Source: Micavibrio aeruginosavorus (GTDB taxonomy: Bacteria; Pseudomonadota; Alphaproteobacteria; Micavibrionales; Micavibrionaceae). From it: 8,907 nt of DNA. The position numbers were made by a program, and so were the translations under genes. Below the pieces are notes generated by a model. The model searched no databases, had not been told where the DNA came from, and saw only the letters and a list, made by a program, of their open reading frames with translations. This document shows, piece after piece, positions 1-6,362 of this stretch. The DNA lies in the NCBI GenBank assembly GCA_003241285.1, contig QFOT01000087.1, forward strand, positions 1 to 8,907, in the 5' to 3' direction. How positions within the stretch are numbered: the stretch's first letter is position 1; every line of letters starts with the position of its first letter.

Positions 1-1
1 G

Positions 2-1867
2 CCTCTTATGGCTGAGGGCACAATAGCGCATACCGAGATACTCGATGGTCGCAAAGGAACTCTTGTTCTTCTGGATGACGTGAAGCTGGAAAATTTTGAA
101 CTGAAAGATACGCCGAAGAAAATTCGCCTGACATCAAAACTGCGCGTACGGTTTAATCTGGGCGACCGCGTCCAGATTCTGGTCAAGCTTACACCGCCTT
201 CAATGCCGGTGATGCCGGGCGCATATGATTTCCGTCGGCATTACTATTTCGACGGTATCGGCGCGATGGGTTTTATTTTGAAAAAACCAACTGTTGTGGC
301 GACTGCTCCAGAAAACGACGTATCCATGTTTCTTGAACGCTTGCGCAAAACCATGGGCGAATATATCAAGGCGTTATTGCCCAGCCGGATCTCGGGAATT
401 GTCACGGCTCTTGTCACCGGCGAACGGGCCGCCATTCAGGAAGAGGATTGGGATGCCCTGAGGATTTCCGGCTTAGCCCATATCATCTCTATTTCAGGCC
501 TACATGTGGTTTTGATTGCCACACCGATTTTCTTTTTCGTGCGGCTGTTTCTTGCCGCTATTCCGCGTCTGGCCCTTCATTACCCAATCAAAAAAATCGC
601 GGCGATAGTGGCGCTGATCGGCTGCAGCCTTTATGTCGCTCTGGTCGTGCCGACGGTCCCGACTTACCGCGCACTGCTGATGACAGGTATTGGCTTGATC
701 GCTATTATGATCGACCGCTCGCCGTTCTCGCTCCGGCTGGTATCTTTTGCGGCCATCATCGTTTTATTATTCGCGCCGGAGAGTATCTGGTCGGCTAGCT
801 TCCAGCTTTCTTTTGCAGCCGTTATATCCTTGATACTGGCGGCTGAATGGACCCGCGAGTACTGGTCGAAATGGCGCAACAATGCCAGCCATGTCCGTAA
901 ATTTCTTATTTACCTCGGCGGCAGTATTTTCACAACGCTTGTGGTGTCGATCATTACCGCGCCGCTTGCCGCGTATCATTTCCAGCAAATCCCAATTTAT
1001 AGCGTTGTTGCCAATGCGCTGATTATTCCGCTTTCCGCCATCATCATTATGCCGATGACGATTGCGACATTCCTGCTCTGGCCGTTTGGTGCGCAGGATA
1101 TCGCTTTGAAGATAATGGGCTATGGCATTGAATGGATGCTGGCTATTGCTCACGGCATATCAAGTTTACCCGAAGCCTCCTGGAATATATCGGCCTGGCC
1201 GGTTTCTGCAATGATCTGCTTTGTCTTTGCCGGATTATCTTTATACCTTTTACATGGCAAGGCGCGATGGATTTCCATGATAGGTGTAGCGGCTAGCTCA
1301 GTTTTTATTGTCCTCTATCAGCCACCTTCAATCCTTATTTCCCAAAGCGGCGGTTTGATGATGGTAAGGGATGGCGATAAAATTTATCTATCGTCATCAA
1401 TGAAAGATAAATTCTTTGCGGAGAACTGGGTAAAGCGATTGGGGAAGGAAGAGGGATCAGCATTCTCTTTCCCGCGAGAAGGGCAGGTTTTATTATCGGA
1501 TGGTTCGATCACCTGCGGCGAAGGCCAATGCCGCATTATTCATGATGATAAAAAGATCACATGGGGTAATGATTATTATGCGCTGAAAACAGATTGCGAC
1601 TGGGCAGATATTATCGTCACGCCGACGGCGTTTCGCGAGCACAATTGCAAGGCACGGATCAATAACAAATTCACGTTAATGGATAGCGGGGCTGTAGAGA
1701 TTGCCGAAGGTGGTTCGGTCAAAACAGTAGCTTATTCATTAGGCAAAAGACCATGGAGTCCGGTTAATGATAGGTACGGATCAAACTCGCCAGCTCGCCC
1801 TGAATCTGCACGCGGTCAGGTGTCAAGACGCGAGGCTTATAGGCATCGTTCTCCGGCTCCAGAATAA
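2..1867 (+). CDS. comEC: ComEC/Rec2-family DNA uptake channel protein, 5'-truncated
   Basis: ComEC is the inner-membrane channel that carries single-stranded DNA into the cytoplasm during transformation. The frame is open to the window edge, so the first ATG at 8 is probably internal and the N-terminal membrane helices are missing. Residue numbers count from that ATG. Residues 1-95 look like the second half of the DUF4131/OB-like region, with the typical YYFDGIGAMGF near 79-89. The Competence domain follows (about 130-415), with LVTGER at 135-140, the hallmark HIISISGLHVV at 158-168, PTYRA at 218-222 and many hydrophobic helices. There is no metallo-beta-lactamase domain. A soluble tail of about 140 residues carries cysteines 503, 508, 530 and 547 and ends in the family-like RPWSP (581-585). 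The last 34 residues are read from the strand opposite lexA and look non-native: basic, with no hydrophobic pattern. A role in natural competence is inferred from family only. Confidence 0.9.
   Translation, partial: PLMAEGTIAHTEILDGRKGTLVLLDDVKLENFELKDTPKKIRLTSKLRVRFNLGDRVQILVKLTPPSMPVMPGAYDFRRHYYFDGIGAMGFILKKPTVVATAPENDVSMFLERLRKTMGEYIKALLPSRISGIVTALVTGERAAIQEEDWDALRISGLAHIISISGLHVVLIATPIFFFVRLFLAAIPRLALHYPIKKIAAIVALIGCSLYVALVVPTVPTYRALLMTGIGLIAIMIDRSPFSLRLVSFAAIIVLLFAPESIWSASFQLSFAAVISLILAAEWTREYWSKWRNNASHVRKFLIYLGGSIFTTLVVSIITAPLAAYHFQQIPIYSVVANALIIPLSAIIIMPMTIATFLLWPFGAQDIALKIMGYGIEWMLAIAHGISSLPEASWNISAWPVSAMICFVFAGLSLYLLHGKARWISMIGVAASSVFIVLYQPPSILISQSGGLMMVRDGDKIYLSSSMKDKFFAENWVKRLGKEEGSAFSFPREGQVLLSDGSITCGEGQCRIIHDDKKITWGNDYYALKTDCDWADIIVTPTAFREHNCKARINNKFTLMDSGAVEIAEGGSVKTVAYSLGKRPWSPVNDRYGSNSPARPESARGQVSRREAYRHRSPAPE
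1764..1867. other. 3'-3' coding overlap of comEC and lexA
   Basis: The comEC frame has no stop before it enters the 3' end of the convergent lexA gene. It stays open for 34 more codons and stops at a TAA at 1865-1867. The lexA stop (TAA on the minus strand) is at 1764-1766. The overlapped lexA part encodes its conserved C-terminal strand region, so selection on this DNA is probably dominated by lexA. The -1 frame of comEC meets three consecutive stops (TAA TGA TAG, 1765-1773), but those bases are simply the complement of the lexA C-terminal Arg-Thr-Tyr-His-stop codons. No intrinsic terminator was seen between the two genes. Confidence 0.8.
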
Positions 1868-2432
1868 CTTTTCCGGCTTCGCGGCGCAGGCGTTTTAACG
1901 TCACTTCCTGACCGTCGACAAGGGCAACCACAATCTTGCCATCGCGTGCTTGCGTGGTTTTCTTAATCACGACGATATCATGGTCGTTAATACCAGCCTT
2001 GATCATAGAATCACCGTCGACACGCAACGCATAATGATCACCATTGCCAAGTAAACTGGCTGGAACCTCGAAGAAATCATTTTCATTACGAATCGCCTCG
2101 ATCGGTGTACCGGCGGCAATCTTGCCGAGAAGGGGCAAGGATACGATATCGCCGAGCGTATCAATGATTTTATCTTTTAGGGATGGTTTTGCAGTTTTAG
2201 GCATTTCAGGCTTAAAGCCTTCCGGCAATTTTTTAACTTCCAGGGCTCGGGCTCGGTTTGGCAGGCGCTCCAGATAGCCTCTTTCAACAAGAGATGTAAT
2301 CAGCCGGTGAATACCGGATTTAGACTTCAAATCAAGGGCGTCTTTCATCTCCTCGAAAGACGGGGCGATATCGCCTTCTTTCATACGGTCATGGATAAAA
2401 AGGAGCAACTCGCGCTGTTTTTTGGTTAACAT
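1764..2432 (-). CDS. lexA: LexA SOS repressor (self-cleaving serine peptidase, S24)
   Basis: LexA represses DNA-damage genes and cleaves itself when stimulated by RecA filaments. The 222-residue protein has the winged helix-turn-helix DNA-binding domain at about 1-65 (opening MLTKKQRELL; recognition region near 28-46). A linker and the S24 peptidase domain follow. The cleavage site is Ala107-Gly108 in GKIAAGTP. The catalytic serine is Ser142 (GDSM) and the lysine Lys180 (VTLKRL), 38 residues apart, close to the 37 in E. coli. The linker is longer than in E. coli (cleavage at 84-85), as is usual in Alphaproteobacteria. The ATG is preceded by AGGA (2441-2444, minus strand) at 8 bases. It lies 57 bases after trpC with its own promoter and an SOS box, so autoregulation is expected. 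Read-through from the trp genes is also possible. Its 3' end overlaps comEC. Confidence 0.97.
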   Translation of the reverse strand: MLTKKQRELLLFIHDRMKEGDIAPSFEEMKDALDLKSKSGIHRLITSLVERGYLERLPNRARALEVKKLPEGFKPEMPKTAKPSLKDKIIDTLGDIVSLPLLGKIAAGTPIEAIRNENDFFEVPASLLGNGDHYALRVDGDSMIKAGINDHDIVVIKKTTQARDGKIVVALVDGQEVTLKRLRREAGKVILEPENDAYKPRVLTPDRVQIQGELASLIRTYH

Positions 2433-2460
2433 AGCATAAATCCTGTTTTGGACAGTTTTT

Positions 2461-2475
2461 GTTCTATATTAGTTC
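2461..2475 (-). promoter_or_regulatory. LexA operator (alphaproteobacterial SOS box) of lexA
   Basis: The sequence GTTCTATATTAGTTC is a perfect direct repeat GTTC-N7-GTTC (GAAC-N7-GAAC on the lexA strand). This is the established LexA-binding motif of Alphaproteobacteria. It lies 28 bases upstream of the lexA ATG and fully covers the candidate -10 hexamer, so bound LexA would block RNA polymerase. A by-eye search found no second perfect copy in the window. Confidence 0.92.
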
Positions 2476-2493
2476 TACTCCGATTCTTGTCAG
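2466..2493 (-). promoter_or_regulatory. candidate lexA promoter overlapping the trpC stop codon
   Basis: On the minus strand CTGACA (2488-2493, five of six matches to TTGACA) is followed after 16 bases by TAATAT (2466-2471), which lies inside the SOS box. The -35 covers the trpC TGA stop (2490-2492). Transcription would begin near 2459, leaving a leader of roughly 27 bases with an AGGA ribosome site. The hexamers were found by eye; their overlap with the operator is the main support. Confidence 0.6.
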
Positions 2494-2510
2494 CTGCCAA
2501 GGAGTTTTTT
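2477..2510 (+). terminator. weak plus-strand hairpin plus T-tract at the trpC-lexA junction
   Basis: On the plus strand ACTCC (2477-2481) can pair with GGAGT (2501-2505), enclosing a bulge and an inner near-palindrome centred on CAGCTG (2486-2501, one mismatched pair). Six T residues (2505-2510) follow. This has the outline of an intrinsic terminator that would stop transcription coming antisense through lexA from comEC. The stem is bulged and interrupted and overlaps the lexA -35 and the trpC stop, so it may be incidental. Confidence 0.2.
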
Positions 2511-3278
2511 GACGGCCTGCCCGATATCGGCTTCCCGCATCAGGCTTTCACCGACAAGAAAAGCGTTATACCCTGCGGCAAATAGAGATTTCAGATCATC
2601 ATGGCTATGAATGCCGCTTTCTGCCACGCGGATAATATTGGACGGAATTTTCTCCAAAAGAGCGAATGCGGTGTCGAGGCTGACCTCTAAAGTCTTGAGG
2701 CTACGGGAGTTAACGCCGAGCATTTTAGGTGACAACTCGAGCGCCCGGTTCAACTCTTTCTCGTCATGAACTTCGACCAGTACGTCCATACCTAAATCCG
2801 TAGCCAGATTGTAAAGCATCTTGGCTGTCTTATCATCGAGCGCCGCCATGATGATCAAGATGCAATCAGCCCCGAGTGCGCGACTTTCGACGATCTGATA
2901 AGGGGTCAGCATAAAATCTTTGCGAATGCAGGGCAGGCGAATGACGCTGCGCGCGGCTTCGAAATCTTCGTCACTGCCTTTGAAATAAGGTTGGTCCGTC
3001 AATATCGACACGCATGTGGCGCCATTGCTTTCATATATCTTGGCAATTTTACGCGGATCGAAATCGCTGCGGATAATGCCCTTGCTTGGTGATGCCTTTT
3101 TTACCTCGGCGATCAGGGCCGGTTCGCCCGTTTCTTTTTTCTGGCGAATGGCGTGAATGAATCCGCGCGATACGCTCTGGATTTTTGCACGCTCCGACAT
3201 CACAACATCGGGAATCAGATGTTGCATTCTCTGGACATAGTCCAGTTTTTCACGGCAGATTTCAGCCAATACGCTCAT
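2490..3278 (-). CDS. trpC: indole-3-glycerol phosphate synthase
   Basis: This enzyme converts 1-(2-carboxyphenylamino)-1-deoxyribulose 5-phosphate to indole-3-glycerol phosphate, the ring-closing step of tryptophan synthesis, in the cytoplasm. The 262-residue protein has the single-domain TrpC length, not the TrpC-TrpF fusion seen in E. coli. All (beta/alpha)8-barrel signatures are present in order: IAEVKKASPSKG (56-67, with Glu58 and Lys60), the YFKGS loop (98-102), RKDF (119-122, general acid Lys120), VEVH with Glu169, GVNSR with Asn190, AESG with Ser221, and the phosphate-binding FLVGES (240-245). By comparison with the Sulfolobus enzyme the catalytic set is complete. The ATG overlaps the trpD stop as ATGA (3275-3278), pointing to translational coupling. 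It is the last trp gene of the cluster; lexA follows directly. Confidence 0.97.
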   Translation of the reverse strand: MSVLAEICREKLDYVQRMQHLIPDVVMSERAKIQSVSRGFIHAIRQKKETGEPALIAEVKKASPSKGIIRSDFDPRKIAKIYESNGATCVSILTDQPYFKGSDEDFEAARSVIRLPCIRKDFMLTPYQIVESRALGADCILIIMAALDDKTAKMLYNLATDLGMDVLVEVHDEKELNRALELSPKMLGVNSRSLKTLEVSLDTAFALLEKIPSNIIRVAESGIHSHDDLKSLFAAGYNAFLVGESLMREADIGQAVKKLLGS

Positions 3279-4282
3279 TTGTGGTTCGTAAAATCCCTGT
3301 AAGAGTTTAGGACTGATAATGCTCTGCCATCATCTATTGCCTGAGCCGCCATGGCAACCCCGTCTTTTAAGGAGTCTACTTTATCAGAAACCATGAGGGC
3401 TGCGGCGGCATTGGCCAAAACAATATTCCTGTATGACGACTTTTCGCCTTGCAACAATGCCATTAAGGCTTTCGCGTTTTCCTGTGCAAGGCCGCCTTCG
3501 ATATCCTTGGCCATGATAGGGGTAAATCCGAAATCATCCGGGGTTAAAACCTTCTCGGAAATATTGCCGTTATCCAGAATGGTGCAATAGGTTTTGCTGG
3601 TCAGGGTTATTTCGTCAAGGCCGTCTTCGCCGTGAACGATCCAGGCTTTTTCGGCCCCCAGTTCCCGCAAAACTTCGGCAAATACAGGCAAGAGTTTGCG
3701 GTCATATACGCCAATTAATTGGCGCTTTGTATTGGCAGGATTGGCCAGCGGGCCGAGTAGATTGAAAATCGTACGGAAGCCGAGCTCTTTTCTAAGGGCC
3801 GCGAGCGGTTTTAAAACAGTATGATGATGCGGCGCCATCAGAAAACAGAAATTGATTTCTTTGAGCGCCTTTTCGCAGCCTTCCTTGCTTACGACAAGAT
3901 TAACGCCGAGCGCTTCCAGCACATCCGCCGCGCCGGATTTTGAACTAGCCGCGCGATTGCCATGCTTGGCGACTGGTACACCGCATCCGGCTAATATCAA
4001 AGCGGCGGCAGTAGAAATATTATATGTGCCTGAGGCATCACCGCCAGTGCCGCAGCAATCGATGGATCTGTCCGAGGCAGAAATCGGCTCGACCTTGTCT
4101 TTTAAAAATCCGACCGCGCCGATAATTTCTTCAGGCGTTTCTCCGCGCAAAGACAGGCCCATGAGAAAAGCGCCTATTTGTGCCTGTATGTATTTGTCCT
4201 CCGTAATACCGGACAAAGCGTCATACATTTCATGGCGGCCGAGCGTTAAGCCGGATCTTATTTTGATCAAAATGTCCTGCAC
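3275..4282 (-). CDS. trpD: anthranilate phosphoribosyltransferase
   Basis: TrpD transfers phosphoribose from PRPP to anthranilate, the second step of the tryptophan pathway. The 335-residue protein has the normal length of a stand-alone TrpD. It shows the glycine-rich PRPP loop CGTGGDASGTYN (77-88), the NIST segment (88-91), KHGNRAASSKSGAADVLEALG (106-126), the anthranilate-site HHHTVLKPLA (152-161) and the metal-binding Asp-Glu pair at 223-224 (HGEDGLDEIT). The start is GTG, not ATG: its first base is the last base of the trpG TAG stop, a one-base overlap. A GGAG at 4294-4297 lies 11 bases upstream. The next in-frame ATG (residue 19) would remove the conserved N-terminal helix, so GTG is preferred. 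Its own TGA stop overlaps the trpC ATG. Confidence 0.96.
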   Translation of the reverse strand: MQDILIKIRSGLTLGRHEMYDALSGITEDKYIQAQIGAFLMGLSLRGETPEEIIGAVGFLKDKVEPISASDRSIDCCGTGGDASGTYNISTAAALILAGCGVPVAKHGNRAASSKSGAADVLEALGVNLVVSKEGCEKALKEINFCFLMAPHHHTVLKPLAALRKELGFRTIFNLLGPLANPANTKRQLIGVYDRKLLPVFAEVLRELGAEKAWIVHGEDGLDEITLTSKTYCTILDNGNISEKVLTPDDFGFTPIMAKDIEGGLAQENAKALMALLQGEKSSYRNIVLANAAAALMVSDKVDSLKDGVAMAAQAIDDGRALSVLNSYRDFTNHK

Positions 4283-4854
4283 TATTTTATAATCTCCAGA
4301 AAATTTTTAATAACCGCATGGCCATGTTCGGTTGCGATGCTTTCGGGATGAAACAAAACGCCATGAATCGGTTTGGTCTTATGCTGCAGACCCATAATAA
4401 TACCGTCTTCTGTCCATGACGTTGCTTCCAACACATCAGGAAAGCTTTCACGCTCCAAAATTAAAGAATGGTATCGCGTGACCTCATAGGGTGAGGGCAG
4501 GCCTTTGAATACGCCTTTACCATCATGCTTGATTTTTGACAGTTTACCATGCATGGGAGCAGGGGCTCGAATAATCTTTCCGCCAAAAGCCTGCGCCATC
4601 GACTGGAATCCAAGGCAAACCCCGAACATCGGAATATCTTGCCCGGCGCACGCCTTAACGAGATCAAGGCAAATTCCTGCCTGATCGGGATTGCAAGGGC
4701 CCGGCGACAAAACAATCGCTAACGGCTTTTCGGCTAAAACCTGCTCTACTGTTTTCTCATCATTGCGGATAACATTGCACGCCTCGCCCAGATCGCCGAA
4801 ATACTGGACCAGGTTAAAGGTAAAACTGTCATAATTATCGATTAAAGTGATCAT
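4282..4854 (-). CDS. trpG: anthranilate synthase component II, glutamine amidotransferase
   Basis: TrpG hydrolyses glutamine and passes ammonia to TrpE for anthranilate formation. The 190-residue class I glutaminase begins with MITLIDNYDSFTFNLVQY, typical of TrpG/PabA. It has the oxyanion segment SPGPCNPDQAG (50-60), nucleophile Cys80 in GVCLGFQ, the RYHSL segment (127-131), and His169 and Glu171 in HPES, so the triad is complete. Residue 83 is Phe where His is common (GVCLGHQ); the class signature allows variation there. It is a separate gene and not fused to trpE or trpD. It starts inside the trpE stop (ATGA, 4851-4854), and I see no strong ribosome site before it, so coupling is likely. 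It could also serve as PabA for folate synthesis, since such subunits are sometimes shared; the trp context favours TrpG as its main role. Confidence 0.95.
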   Translation of the reverse strand: MITLIDNYDSFTFNLVQYFGDLGEACNVIRNDEKTVEQVLAEKPLAIVLSPGPCNPDQAGICLDLVKACAGQDIPMFGVCLGFQSMAQAFGGKIIRAPAPMHGKLSKIKHDGKGVFKGLPSPYEVTRYHSLILERESFPDVLEATSWTEDGIIMGLQHKTKPIHGVLFHPESIATEHGHAVIKNFLEIIK

Positions 4855-6359
4855 AGTTCATTATGCGCTTTTTGTTGCCTGAAAGCATTTTCAAGCGCGT
4901 CCTCGGCAGCCATGGTAATGGCGCGCGCCTTGATAATCGTTTCATTGTATTCGGATTCCAGATCGCTGTCGGCGACGATACCTGCGCCTGACTGAACATG
5001 GATTTTGCCATCTTTAATAAGAGCGGTCCGTAATGCGATACAAGTATCGACATTGCCGTTGCCGGCCAGATAGCCGATACAGCCGCCGTAGAATTTACGC
5101 TTCTCCGGTTCCAGTTCATCAATGATTTCCATGGCGCGGATTTTCGGCGCACCGGAAACGGTTCCTGCAGGAAAACCTGCCATCAGGGCATCGAGCGGGT
5201 CGATATCGGATCGCAAATCACCCTCGACATTGGAGATGATATGCATGACATGAGAATAATATTCGATAATGAATTTTTCGGTGACTTTGACGCTACCGAT
5301 ATCAGACACGCGGCCCACATCGTTACGTCCAAGGTCGAGGAGCATTAAATGCTCTGCCAACTCTTTTGGATCGGATAAAAGATCGGCAGCGAGTAGATCG
5401 TCCTCGGCTTTGTCCTTGCCGCGTCTGCGCGTTCCTGCAATCGGGCGAATGGTAATTTTGCCGTCACGGACACGTACCAGAATTTCAGGGCTTGAACCAA
5501 TCAGTGAAAAGCCCGGGAAATTGACGAAGAATAAAAACGGCGAGGGATTGACACGTCGTAAGGAACGGTAACAATCAAAAGCCGATAATGGAAAATCGGC
5601 GGAAAAGCGTTGCGACAATACGACCTGAAAAATATCGCCGGACAAAATATATTCCTTTGCCCGTTTCACCATGCCGAAGAAATCGTCTTTCGGCATATTC
5701 GATTTAAAATCTATAGAAGCTGGCAAAGTTTGCGGCTGAGTTTGAAGCAAACGAGGCGCATTCAATCTGGCGATCACATTTTCGATACGCTGTACTTTAC
5801 CGTCATATACTTGGCGTGCTGCTTTGTCTGAATTGTTTTTGTGCTCATAGACCGGGCTTGTGATGCAAATTTGGTGTTTCAGATTATCGAAGATCACTAA
5901 AATTTGCGGTCGCGAGAAAATGGAATCGGGAATGGCAAGCGTGTCGGGGTTGTCATCTGGTATGCGCTCTGCTTCGCGGATCATGTCATAGCCCATAAAG
6001 CCGAAAAGACCGGAAGATGCCATCGGTGGCAGGCCTTTCGGTACGATATCCAGGCGGCAATCTTTCATAGTCTTTTTGAGTGATACCAAAGGCGCTTCAT
6101 GCTGCGGATGGGAATCAATTGATACAATTTCGTTCTGATAGGACCAGATCAGATCTGGATCGAAACCGATGATCGTATAGCGCCCAAGCGTATTGCCACC
6201 TTCAACGGATTCAAAAAGAAATGAATAAGCCTGATCTGTGCAAAGTTTTAAGTATGCAGATATTGGTGTTTCAGTGTCCGCAACAATCCATGACCAGACA
6301 AGCTGCGTCTGCCCATTCTCAAAATGCGTCGTAAAGCTCTTTAAATCAGGACCTTGCAT
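4851..6359 (-). CDS. trpE: anthranilate synthase component I
   Basis: TrpE makes anthranilate from chorismate using ammonia from TrpG, the committed and normally feedback-inhibited step of tryptophan synthesis. The 502-residue protein has the N-terminal Anth_synt_I_N domain, with the tryptophan-site element FLFESVEGG (48-55), and the chorismate-binding domain from about 225. Landmarks are YILSGDIFQVVLSQRF (237-252), PSPFLFF (272-278), the IRPIAGTRRRG block (304-314), LDLGRNDVGRVS (341-352), FPAGTVSGAPK (396-406) and VQSGAGIVADSD (455-466). These favour TrpE over PabB. The ATG lies only three bases after the ppiD stop (6360-6362). The nearest purine-rich site (AGGAA, 6375-6379) is 15 bases away, which is long, so initiation may depend on terminating ppiD ribosomes. 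There is no leader peptide or attenuator space directly in front. Confidence 0.97.
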   Translation of the reverse strand: MQGPDLKSFTTHFENGQTQLVWSWIVADTETPISAYLKLCTDQAYSFLFESVEGGNTLGRYTIIGFDPDLIWSYQNEIVSIDSHPQHEAPLVSLKKTMKDCRLDIVPKGLPPMASSGLFGFMGYDMIREAERIPDDNPDTLAIPDSIFSRPQILVIFDNLKHQICITSPVYEHKNNSDKAARQVYDGKVQRIENVIARLNAPRLLQTQPQTLPASIDFKSNMPKDDFFGMVKRAKEYILSGDIFQVVLSQRFSADFPLSAFDCYRSLRRVNPSPFLFFVNFPGFSLIGSSPEILVRVRDGKITIRPIAGTRRRGKDKAEDDLLAADLLSDPKELAEHLMLLDLGRNDVGRVSDIGSVKVTEKFIIEYYSHVMHIISNVEGDLRSDIDPLDALMAGFPAGTVSGAPKIRAMEIIDELEPEKRKFYGGCIGYLAGNGNVDTCIALRTALIKDGKIHVQSGAGIVADSDLESEYNETIIKARAITMAAEDALENAFRQQKAHNEL

Positions 6360-6362
6360 TTA

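Noticed and set aside
767..1153. 128-codon minus-strand open frame inside comEC
   Set aside because: It is antisense to the conserved Competence membrane domain and its composition is that of a shadow frame.
1741..1773. Programmed or recent -1 frameshift near the comEC end, suggested by three consecutive stops TAA TGA TAG in that frame
   Set aside because: The three stops are just the complement of the lexA Arg-Thr-Tyr-His-stop codons, and there is no convincing slippery site; the RPWSP end is reached in the normal frame. Kept only as a check for a sequencing indel.
3852..4292. 146-codon plus-strand open frame antisense to trpD
   Set aside because: It is complementary to the conserved TrpD coding region, with no matching motif and no ribosome site or promoter support.
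4851..6359. TrpE might instead be PabB, with TrpG as PabA, for folate synthesis
   Set aside because: The position in an unbroken trpE-G-D-C run and the FLFES tryptophan-site element favour anthranilate synthase; a shared role for TrpG remains possible.
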